A stretch of 64,000 nucleotides of DNA, taken from Pseudomonas sp. B6002 (GTDB taxonomy: Bacteria > Pseudomonadota > Gammaproteobacteria > Pseudomonadales > Pseudomonadaceae). Position numbers and translations under genes: made by a program. Within the stretch, counting starts at the first letter, position 1. The number at the start of each line of letters is the position of its first letter. Shown one piece after another: positions 16,755-23,868 of this stretch. The stretch is taken from the NCBI RefSeq assembly GCF_013385985.1, contig NZ_JACAOY010000002.1, positions 186,001 through 250,000 on the forward strand. The letters are read 5' to 3'. The notes beneath the pieces were generated by a model. That model was not told where the DNA came from. It ran no database searches and was given only the letters and a program-made list of their open reading frames with translations.

Positions 16755-17375
16755 ATGATTTCGATCTATCAACTCAAACCGCGTTTTCAAAACCTGCTGC
16801 GCCCGCTTGTGCAGCGTCTCTACGACAATGGCACCACGGCCAACCAGATCACCGTGCTGGCCGGCGTCGTATCCTTGCTGGTCGGCGCACTGATCGCTGC
16901 ATTTGCCCAACATCTCTGGCTGTTCGCGCTGATCCCGCTGTGGATGATCCTGCGCATGGCCCTCAATGCCATCGACGGCATGCTCGCCCGGGAATTCGGC
17001 CAGCAGTCGCGACTGGGCGCCTACCTCAATGAATTGTGCGACGTGATCGCCGACAGCGCGTTGATCCTGCCGTTTGCGCTGATCCCCGGTGTCAGCCTCA
17101 TTCCCGTGCTGCTGGTGGCGCTGCTGGCGGTTTTCAGCGAATACGCCGGCGTGCTCGGGCCGATGGTCGGTGCGTCACGCCGTTACGACGGGCCCATGGG
17201 CAAGAGCGACCGGGCGTTCGTACTCGGCGTGCTGGCCACCGGCGTCGCCCTGGGCTGGCTGGGTGCCGGCTGGGTCAACACGGTGATGTGGCTGGTCGCC
17301 GCCCTGCTCGCCTACACCTTGGTCAACCGTGTGCGCCAAGGCCTCAAAGAAGAACACCCCTCTCCGATTGCATAA
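16755..17375 (+). CDS. CDP-alcohol phosphatidyltransferase family protein, YnbA-like
   Basis: This 206-residue polytopic membrane protein should transfer a phosphatidyl-type group from a CDP-linked lipid to an alcohol. The family motif is present but altered: Asn71, Asp74-Gly75, Ala78-Arg79, Gly88, Asn92, Asp96. Two of the four canonical Asp are thus Asn, with an extra Asp at 100. I recall the same Asn pattern in E. coli YnbA, so it may define a subfamily with a different acceptor. It is the first gene of a six-gene operon that also supplies a CDP-lipid synthase, an acyltransferase and a phosphatase. The substrate is unknown. Confidence 0.88.
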   Translation: MISIYQLKPRFQNLLRPLVQRLYDNGTTANQITVLAGVVSLLVGALIAAFAQHLWLFALIPLWMILRMALNAIDGMLAREFGQQSRLGAYLNELCDVIADSALILPFALIPGVSLIPVLLVALLAVFSEYAGVLGPMVGASRRYDGPMGKSDRAFVLGVLATGVALGWLGAGWVNTVMWLVAALLAYTLVNRVRQGLKEEHPSPIA

Positions 17376-17386
17376 GGATTTTTGCG

Positions 17387-19135
17387 ATGCGCGAACAGCA
17401 AGAGCACACCTTCAGTACCCATGATGGCGTCGAGGTTTTCTACCGCCACTGGCCGGCCACGGACACCACCGGGCCGCGCCAGGCGATCCTGCTGTTCCAT
17501 CGCGGCCACGAGCATTCGGGACGCATTGCGCACCTGGTGGATGAACTGAACCTGCCGCAATTCGACTTCTTTGCCTGGGACGCCCGTGGTCACGGCCAGT
17601 CGCCCGGGGAGCGCGGCGACAGCCCAAGCTTCGCCACCAGCGCCCGCGACGTGCAGACCTTCTGCGACCACATCGGCGCCACCTACGGCATTGAGGCAGA
17701 AAACCTCGCGGTCATCGCCCAAAGCGTCGGCGCCGTGATCGCCGCCACCTGGGTGCACGATTACGCGCCGAAGATCCGCGCGCTGGTGCTCGCCTCCCCG
17801 GCCTTCAAGGTCAAGCTGTACGTGCCCTTCGCCCGCCCGGGCCTGGCGCTGATGCGCAAGTTTCGCGGCAATTTTTTCGTCAACAGCTACGTCAAGGCCA
17901 AGTTCCTCAGCCATGACCCGGAGCGTGTAGCCTCCTACGACAGCGACCCGCTGATCACCAAGGCCATCTCGGTGAACGTGCTGCTGGGCCTGTACGAAGC
18001 GGCCGACCGTGTTGTCGCCGATGCCCAGGCGATCCAGGTGCCGACCCAAGTGCTGGTGTCTGGCGCCGACTTCGTGGTGCACCGCAAACCCCAGCAGCAG
18101 TTTTTCGACCGCCTCGGCAGCCTGAAAAAAGAGCTGCACATTCTCCCGGGTTTCTTCCACGACACCCTCGGCGAACGCGACCGGGCCACCGCCGTGAGCA
18201 GCGCCAGGCGCTTTATCCTGCAGAACTTCAGCTACCCGCTGGACCGCGCGTCCTTGCTGGATGCCGACAAGCTGGGCGCCACCTGCGCCGAATCCGAAGC
18301 CCTCGCCGCACCGCTGCCGCGCAATTCCCTGCGCGACCTGTACTGGCGCCTCACCCGCGCCAGCATGGGCCTGGGCAAAAGCCTGTCGGACGGCGTGAAG
18401 CTGGGCTTCGACACCGGCTTCGACTCTGGCAGCACCCTGGACTACGTGTACCGCAACACCCCCACCGGCAAGGGCGGGCTGGGGCGGATGATCGACACCA
18501 ACTACCTCAACTCCATCGGCTGGCGTGGCATTCGTCAGCGCAAGTTGAACGTCGAGGAGCTGCTGCGCCTGGCCATGGCCAAGTTGCGTGATGAACGCCG
18601 TGAAGTGCGCATCGTCGATATCGCTGCCGGCCATGGGCGTTACATCCTCGAAGCCTTGCAGGGCGTTTCGCCGCTGCCGGAATCGATCCTGCTGCGCGAC
18701 TACAGCGACATCAACGTGCGTGACGGTGGCGCGCTGATCCGCGAAAAAGGCCTGGGCGATATCGCGCAATTCGTCAAAGGTGACGCCTTTGATCGCGCCG
18801 ACCTCGCGGCGCTGGACCCCAAGCCGACGCTGGCGGTGGTCTCCGGGCTGTATGAATTGTTCGCCGATAACGGCATGGTCGGCGGCTCCCTGGCTGGCCT
18901 GGCTGAGGCCGTAGAAGCGGGTGGCTATCTGGTCTACACCGGCCAGCCCTGGCACCCGCAACTGGAACTGATCGCTCGCGCCTTGACCAGCCACCGCCAG
19001 GGCCAGGCCTGGGTGATGCGCCGTCGCAGCCAGTCGGAAATGGACCAACTGGTAGAAGCTGCCGGCTTCCGCAAGATCACCCAACGCGTGGATGAGTGGG
19101 GCATTTTCACCGTGTCCCTGGCGCAGAAGATCTAA
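17387..19135 (+). CDS. Fused alpha/beta hydrolase and SAM-dependent methyltransferase, YnbC-like
   Basis: This 582-residue fusion has an N-terminal alpha/beta hydrolase (about 1-275) with probable triad Ser113, Asp228 and His258; the nucleophile elbow is AQSVG instead of GxSxG. A linker and a C-terminal class-I methyltransferase (about 390-580) follow, with motif I VDIAAGHGRY. ATG 17387 is eleven bases after the upstream stop with AGGA before it; the longer open frame upstream is only overlap with the first gene. The hydrolase resembles monoglyceride lipases, so a lipid ester or head group is a plausible substrate. The methyl acceptor is not known. Confidence 0.9.
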   Translation: MREQQEHTFSTHDGVEVFYRHWPATDTTGPRQAILLFHRGHEHSGRIAHLVDELNLPQFDFFAWDARGHGQSPGERGDSPSFATSARDVQTFCDHIGATYGIEAENLAVIAQSVGAVIAATWVHDYAPKIRALVLASPAFKVKLYVPFARPGLALMRKFRGNFFVNSYVKAKFLSHDPERVASYDSDPLITKAISVNVLLGLYEAADRVVADAQAIQVPTQVLVSGADFVVHRKPQQQFFDRLGSLKKELHILPGFFHDTLGERDRATAVSSARRFILQNFSYPLDRASLLDADKLGATCAESEALAAPLPRNSLRDLYWRLTRASMGLGKSLSDGVKLGFDTGFDSGSTLDYVYRNTPTGKGGLGRMIDTNYLNSIGWRGIRQRKLNVEELLRLAMAKLRDERREVRIVDIAAGHGRYILEALQGVSPLPESILLRDYSDINVRDGGALIREKGLGDIAQFVKGDAFDRADLAALDPKPTLAVVSGLYELFADNGMVGGSLAGLAEAVEAGGYLVYTGQPWHPQLELIARALTSHRQGQAWVMRRRSQSEMDQLVEAAGFRKITQRVDEWGIFTVSLAQKI

Positions 19136-19137
19136 GC

Positions 19138-20436
19138 ATGCGCGAACCCGGCCTGTTGAAGCCCGCCGTCCTGTGGCTGCTGGTGTTGGCACCGCTGTTT
19201 TTCAGCACCTACGGCTTTGCCACGTGGGTCACCAGCCAGCGCAGCGACGTCGGCACCCTGGTGTTCGACTGGGAAACCCACATGCCCTTCTGGGCATGGA
19301 CCATCGTGCCCTACTGGTCCATCGACCTGCTCTACGGCTTTTCCCTGCTGCTGCCCAATACCCGCCATGAACTCAAGCAGCACGCACTGCGCTTGCTGAG
19401 TGCACAGGTGATCGCGGTGAGCTGCTTCCTGATCTGGCCGCTGCGTTTCACCTTCGAGCGGCCCGAGCTGGACGGTGTGTTCGGCTGGTTGTTTGCAGTA
19501 CTGGCAGGGTTCGATAAGCCGTTCAACCAGGCGCCGTCGCTGCATATCGCGCTGCTGGTGATCCTGTGGGTGATGTACCAGCGCCATGCCCAAGGGCTCT
19601 GGCGTTGGTTAGTGCATGGCTGGTTCGCCTTAATCGGGATTTCGGTACTGACCACTTATCAACATCACTTTATCGACTTACCCACAGGCGCCCTCGCCGG
19701 CTGGCTGTGCGTGTGGTTATGGCCGGTGGAGCATCGCAGCCCATTGTTGAATGTTCAGCTGACGCGGGACGTACAACGCTGGAAAATCGGCGTGCGCTAC
19801 GGCCTGGGGGCGGTGCTCCTGGTGATTCTGGCCTGGGTGCTGCGCGGCGCCTGGCTGTGGATACTGTGGCCGGTGGTTTCCCTGGCGTTGATCAAGGCCA
19901 ATTACTTCGTGCTCGGTGCTTCAGGCTTCCAGAAGCGCGCCGATGGCCGACTCACGCCCGCCGCGCGTTGGTTGTACGCACCGTACTTGGCGGCCGCGTG
20001 GATCAATTCACGCCTGTGGACACGCAAGCATCCACAGCCGGACCTGATTGTGGATAACGTTTGGCTCGGGCGCATTCCTACAACGAACGAGCAGGCGCCC
20101 TTCAAGGCAATCGTCGATCTGTGCGCCGAATTACCGATTAATCCACAGGGCCGCGCCTATCAATCCATTCCTGTGCTGGACCTGATCGCGCCCACGCCCG
20201 CCGAATGCCTGCAGGCTGCGCAAGCCATCGAACGCCTGCGCTCACACGGCCCGCTGCTGGTGTGCTGTGCCCTCGGCTATTCGCGCAGCGCCACTGCCGT
20301 GGCCGCCTGGCTGATGCACACAGGTCGCGCCAGCACGGTGGACGAGGCACTGGCTATTATTCGTACAGCGCGGACCCAGGTGGTCCTGCACCCCGCTCAC
20401 CGCGAAGCTTTGGAGGGTTTGCCCCATGCCCGCTGA
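19138..20436 (+). CDS. Membrane PAP2 phosphatase fused to a dual-specificity phosphatase, YnbD-like
   Basis: This 432-residue protein joins two phosphatases. The N-terminal polytopic PAP2 domain shows PSLH (133-136) and the STTxxQHHFxD-type motif ending at Asp180. The C-terminal cytoplasmic domain has a Cys-X5-Arg loop at Cys377-Arg383 (CALGYSR), as in dual-specificity or phosphoinositide-type phosphatases. ATG 19138 starts two bases after the upstream stop. In a pathway with a CDP-alcohol transferase it could dephosphorylate a phospholipid phosphate, as PgpA or PTPMT1 do for PGP. That is inference. It overlaps the next gene by eleven bases. Confidence 0.88.
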   Translation: MREPGLLKPAVLWLLVLAPLFFSTYGFATWVTSQRSDVGTLVFDWETHMPFWAWTIVPYWSIDLLYGFSLLLPNTRHELKQHALRLLSAQVIAVSCFLIWPLRFTFERPELDGVFGWLFAVLAGFDKPFNQAPSLHIALLVILWVMYQRHAQGLWRWLVHGWFALIGISVLTTYQHHFIDLPTGALAGWLCVWLWPVEHRSPLLNVQLTRDVQRWKIGVRYGLGAVLLVILAWVLRGAWLWILWPVVSLALIKANYFVLGASGFQKRADGRLTPAARWLYAPYLAAAWINSRLWTRKHPQPDLIVDNVWLGRIPTTNEQAPFKAIVDLCAELPINPQGRAYQSIPVLDLIAPTPAECLQAAQAIERLRSHGPLLVCCALGYSRSATAVAAWLMHTGRASTVDEALAIIRTARTQVVLHPAHREALEGLPHAR

Positions 20437-20869
20437 TATGGAACTCCAGGTGGTCGCCAGCCTGTTGCGCCGTGGCCGTTCCCTGGATCAGTTATCCACA
20501 GGCCTGACACTGCTCGGCTTTCTGTTTGGTCTTGCTCAACTGTTACTGGCAAGTATCTCGACCCTCTGCCTGCTGCTCGCCCTGTGGATGATCATCCTGG
20601 GGCTGCTGCAAAAGTACTGGGCGCTGCGCGTGGCGTTCGACGCCGACCTGTTCGCCCTGCTGGCCCGCGACACCGCACGCACCCCGGACCTCGACCAGGC
20701 GCTGGTGGACCTAGGCCTGCAATCGGCCAAGCGCGTTGGCCGGCCCTGGAGCGAACGCCGTCGCGGCGCCCTCAAACTGTTGCGCAAACAAGCCTGGTTG
20801 CTCGGTGCACAAGCGCTGCTGACCCTGGGCGTGGTTCTCGCCAGCCCTTGGCTGCCTTTCGCCGGATAA
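20426..20869 (+). CDS. Small membrane protein of unknown function in the lipid operon
   Basis: This 147-residue protein has hydrophobic stretches at about 24-63 (probably two helices) and near the C-terminus (about 122-143), with a basic central part (SAKRVGRPWSERRRGALKLLRKQ). I do not recognise a family. ATG 20426 has GGAGGG upstream and lies inside the end of the phosphatase gene. It is nine bases from the acyltransferase. Its position between two lipid enzymes suggests a subunit or scaffold, with no direct evidence. Confidence 0.7.
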   Translation: MPADMELQVVASLLRRGRSLDQLSTGLTLLGFLFGLAQLLLASISTLCLLLALWMIILGLLQKYWALRVAFDADLFALLARDTARTPDLDQALVDLGLQSAKRVGRPWSERRRGALKLLRKQAWLLGAQALLTLGVVLASPWLPFAG

Positions 20870-20878
20870 GGAATCCCC

Positions 20879-21499
20879 ATGTTCGAACCCGTGGTTGCCA
20901 CGCTGATTACTTCCATGGCCCGCACTGTCACGGGCGCCCGCAGCCTGTGGCTTGGTTGCGCGCCGGTGCCGGTGCAACGCATCTACTTCGCCAACCACAG
21001 CAGCCATGGCGACTTTGTGCTGTTGTGGGCCTCGCTGCCGCAGAACCTGCGCAAATTCACGCGCCCGGTGGCCGGCAGCGATTACTGGAACAAAAGCGCC
21101 CTGCGCCGCTACATCATCAACCGCGTGTTCAACGGCGTGCTGATCGATCGTGAACGCAAGGACCCTGTGGATAACCCGCTGCAGCCCATGCTCAGCGCCC
21201 TGGAGGCTGGCGATTCGCTGATCATCTTTCCCGAGGGCACACGCAACCTGGAAGACGGTTTGCTGCCGTTCAAGAGCGGGCTTTATCACCTGGCAAAAAG
21301 TTACCCACAGGCCGAATTGATCCCGGTGTGGATTGCCAACCTCAACCGCGTCATGCCCAAGGGCCGCGTGTTGCCGCTGCCCCTGCTGTGCACCACCAGC
21401 TTCGGCAAGCCGCTGCAATTGGAAGAGGGCGAAGACAAAGCCGCGTTTCTCACCCGCACCCGCGACGCGCTGCTCGCCCTTGCCCCGGAGCACGTCTGA
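20879..21499 (+). CDS. 1-acylglycerol-3-phosphate O-acyltransferase-like protein (PlsC family)
   Basis: This 206-residue acyltransferase has the catalytic H-X4-D motif at His40-Asp45 (NHSSHGD) and the substrate motif FPEGTR at 117-122. It is short and has only a weak N-terminal membrane segment, so it is probably peripheral on the inner membrane. It would acylate a glycerol-phosphate-type or lyso-lipid acceptor. The main PlsC is not in this window. It lies between the small membrane protein and the CdsA-like gene, so it could make the phosphatidic-acid-like substrate for the latter. Confidence 0.9.
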   Translation: MFEPVVATLITSMARTVTGARSLWLGCAPVPVQRIYFANHSSHGDFVLLWASLPQNLRKFTRPVAGSDYWNKSALRRYIINRVFNGVLIDRERKDPVDNPLQPMLSALEAGDSLIIFPEGTRNLEDGLLPFKSGLYHLAKSYPQAELIPVWIANLNRVMPKGRVLPLPLLCTTSFGKPLQLEEGEDKAAFLTRTRDALLALAPEHV

Positions 21500-21500
21500 C

Positions 21501-22433
21501 ATGCCCAGCCAAACCCTGATGTTGTTCGGCGGTATCGGCGCGATCCTGGTGCTCGCCTCGCTGATCGGCCTGATCCTCAAGCTGCGTACCCGTGGTTCAC
21601 CCAACGCGGTGATCGACAACCTCAACGCCCGCATCAATGCCTGGTGGGTGATGGTGGTGGTGATCGGCATCGCCTTCTGGCTCGGCACCGGCGCGGTGAT
21701 CCTGCTGTTCTACGCCGTGTCGTTCTATGCCCTGCGTGAGTTTCTCACCCTCACCCCCACCCGCCGCAGCGACTACCCGGCGCTGGTGGCGGCGTTCTAC
21801 CTGGCCCTGCCGCTGCAATACTTGCTGATCTATTCGGATTGGTACGGGCTGTTCTCGATCTTCATCCCGGTGTACGTATTCCTGCTGCTGCCGATCCTCG
21901 CGTCGCTGGGCGGCGACAGCACGCACTTTCTGGAGCGCGCCTCGAAAGTGCAGTGGGGCCTGATGATCGCGGTGTTCTGCGTGTCGTTCGTGCCCGCCCT
22001 GCTGACCCTCGACATCCCGGGCTACGAAGGCCGCAACCTGTTGCTGATCGCTTACCTGGTGATCGTGGTACAGCTCTCGGACGTGCTGCAGTACGTGTGC
22101 GGCAAGCTGTTCGGCAAGCACAAGATCGCGCCCAACCTGTCGCCGTCCAAGACAGTGGAAGGTTTTGTCGGCGGCATCCTGCTCTCCTCGCTGATTGGTG
22201 CGGCGCTGTGGTGGACCACACCATTCAACCCGTGGCAGTCGTTTTTGATTGCGCTGTTGATCAACCTGCTGGGCTTTGCTGGCGGCATCGTCATGTCGGC
22301 AATCAAGCGCGACCGTGGCGTTAAGGACTGGGGGCATATGATCGAAGGGCACGGCGGCATGCTGGATCGGTTGGACTCCGTGTGCTTTGCGGCGCCGATT
22401 TTCTTCCACCTCGTGCGTTACTGGTGGACCTGA
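21501..22433 (+). CDS. CdsA-like phosphatidate cytidylyltransferase, YnbB-like
   Basis: This 310-residue polytopic protein has the complete CdsA signature near the C-terminus (SAIKRDRGVKDWG, then GHGGMLDRLD, about residues 267-293). It should activate a phosphatidate-like lipid with CTP. ATG 21501 is one base after the acyltransferase stop. It is a paralogue: the essential cdsA of pseudomonads lies with the frr-dxr-bamA genes elsewhere. Together with the YnbA-like transferase it gives the operon its own CDP-lipid supply and use, which argues for a dedicated product. A REPIN follows 33 bases after the stop. Confidence 0.92.
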   Translation: MPSQTLMLFGGIGAILVLASLIGLILKLRTRGSPNAVIDNLNARINAWWVMVVVIGIAFWLGTGAVILLFYAVSFYALREFLTLTPTRRSDYPALVAAFYLALPLQYLLIYSDWYGLFSIFIPVYVFLLLPILASLGGDSTHFLERASKVQWGLMIAVFCVSFVPALLTLDIPGYEGRNLLLIAYLVIVVQLSDVLQYVCGKLFGKHKIAPNLSPSKTVEGFVGGILLSSLIGAALWWTTPFNPWQSFLIALLINLLGFAGGIVMSAIKRDRGVKDWGHMIEGHGGMLDRLDSVCFAAPIFFHLVRYWWT

Positions 22434-22466
22434 CAATCACAGCCCTCAAACCCAACGAAAATCCCC

Positions 22467-22532
22467 TGTGGGAGCCGGCTTGCCGGCGATGAGGCCCTTA
22501 AGGACGCCATCGCCGGCAAGCCGGCTCCTACA
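22467..22532. repeat. Compact REPIN / REP hairpin
   Basis: TGTGGGAGCCGGCTTGCCGG is mirrored by CCGGCAAGCCGGCTCCTACA, with CGATG/CATCG continuing the arms, giving a 66-base imperfect palindrome. It sits between the convergent ends of the lipid operon and the Lrp gene and may also act as a bidirectional transcript end. Confidence 0.9.
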
Positions 22533-22550
22533 AGGTGTTGTGGTGGGCCG

Positions 22551-23033
22551 TTAGGTTGGTAGGTGGCCCAACGGCAACGCTCCCGGAGTCTTTACGGTCT
22601 GGATCGCGAAGTTGCTGCGGATATCCCTCACCCCCGGCAGCTTCAACAGGCTGCCGGTGACAAACCGCTCATACCCACGCAAATCCGGCACCACCACCTG
22701 CAACAGAAAGTCCGACTCCCCCGACACCAGGAACGCCGAGATCACCTCGGGCAGTGCCGTCACCGCCTCACGAAAGGCATTGGCCTCGGTGTCGTTATGC
22801 CGCTCTACCTTCACGCCCACAAACACCATCATGCCCAGGCCCACTTCATCGCGATCCAGTGTGGCCTGGTAGCCCCGAATGACCCCGGCTTCTTCGAGCA
22901 GACGCACGCGGCGCAGGCAAGGTGAAGCAGACAGGCCAATCTCGTCGGCCAGTTGCACGTTGCTCAGGCGACCATCCCGTTGCAGGGCTTCTAGAATCTT
23001 GCGGTCAAAAGCATCGAGTTTCAGATTTGGCAT
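22551..23033 (-). CDS. Lrp/AsnC family transcriptional regulator
   Basis: This 160-residue regulator has an N-terminal winged helix-turn-helix (LDAFDRKILEALQRDGR, LADEIGLSASPCLRRVRLLE; residues 6-55) and a C-terminal RAM ligand-binding domain. ATG 23033 is chosen because the Lrp domain begins there; the longer upstream frame is spurious. It is divergent from the LysE-type exporter gene with a 127-base shared promoter region, the usual layout for an amino-acid-responsive regulator controlling its exporter. The ligand is unknown. Confidence 0.92.
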   Translation of the reverse strand: MPNLKLDAFDRKILEALQRDGRLSNVQLADEIGLSASPCLRRVRLLEEAGVIRGYQATLDRDEVGLGMMVFVGVKVERHNDTEANAFREAVTALPEVISAFLVSGESDFLLQVVVPDLRGYERFVTGSLLKLPGVRDIRSNFAIQTVKTPGALPLGHLPT

Positions 23034-23160
23034 AAGTGAATGGTCTTTGTAGTTGTTAGTGGTAGATAGTGCCAAGACTAGCCGATTTATCAGCTGACTA
23101 CGCAACCACCTGCCCCGCCTTTGCACCCTAGAATTTGCCAACCATTCAAGGGGGTGAAAC

Positions 23161-23790
23161 ATGGCGGAGCTCTGGTTGTTTTTGGTGGCCCTTTCGGTGG
23201 CGTATCTGCTGCCGGGGCCGGACATGATCCTGCTGCTGCAAACCGGCGCCCGCCAGGGCAAGGCCCTGGCGCTGACCACGGCGATTGGCCTGGGGGTTGC
23301 CCGGGTGTGCCACGTGGCGTTGGCCGGCATGGGCTTGGCGACCCTGTTCAAGGTGGCGCCGTGGACCTTTGACGTGGTGCGCCTGGGCGGCGCGGCCTAC
23401 CTGTTGTGGTTGGGTGTGCAATGCCTGCGCGCGAACCTGTTGCCCAACCTCGACCCGACACACGCCATCACACAGGCCCACGCCTGGCGCGAAGCCTTCC
23501 AGCGTGGCCTGTTGACCAACCTGCTCAACCCCAAGGCGCTGCTGTTCTGTTCGGTGCTGCTGCCGCAGTTCATCAACCCGCAGGCCGGCCCGGTGGCGGC
23601 GCAGTTTGCCTTGCTGGGTGTGATCCTGGTGGCGGTCGGTTTTGCCTTCGACTGCTGCTACGCCCTGGCCGGTGCGCGCATCGGCCGATGGCTGGCGCAC
23701 AATCGTTCGGCGCAGCGGGTGCAGCAATGGTTGTTCGGCAGTCTTTTGATCGGTTTTGCGGTACGCCTCACCTTTGTGCAACACGCCTGA
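23161..23790 (+). CDS. LysE/RhtB family amino-acid exporter
   Basis: This 209-residue inner-membrane protein has five or six transmembrane segments and the family start (FLVALSVAYLLPGPDMILLLQTGARQG). It has the conserved NLLNPKALLF stretch in the middle. It should export an amino acid or homoserine-lactone-like compound using the proton gradient. ATG 23161 follows GGGGTGAAAC. The divergent Lrp gene is the probable regulator. The substrate cannot be read from sequence. Confidence 0.9.
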   Translation: MAELWLFLVALSVAYLLPGPDMILLLQTGARQGKALALTTAIGLGVARVCHVALAGMGLATLFKVAPWTFDVVRLGGAAYLLWLGVQCLRANLLPNLDPTHAITQAHAWREAFQRGLLTNLLNPKALLFCSVLLPQFINPQAGPVAAQFALLGVILVAVGFAFDCCYALAGARIGRWLAHNRSAQRVQQWLFGSLLIGFAVRLTFVQHA

Positions 23791-23868
23791 GCGGTCCGGC
23801 GTATCCACGTCATCTTTTGTATCAAAGACGCGTGTAAGATACGCCGCACTTAGCCAGGGATGCTCACC

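Noticed and set aside
17036-17386. Possible fusion of the CDP-alcohol transferase with the hydrolase
   Set aside because: The open frame before 17387 is a different frame from the transferase gene and carries no membrane helices. The two are separate genes with an eleven-base gap.
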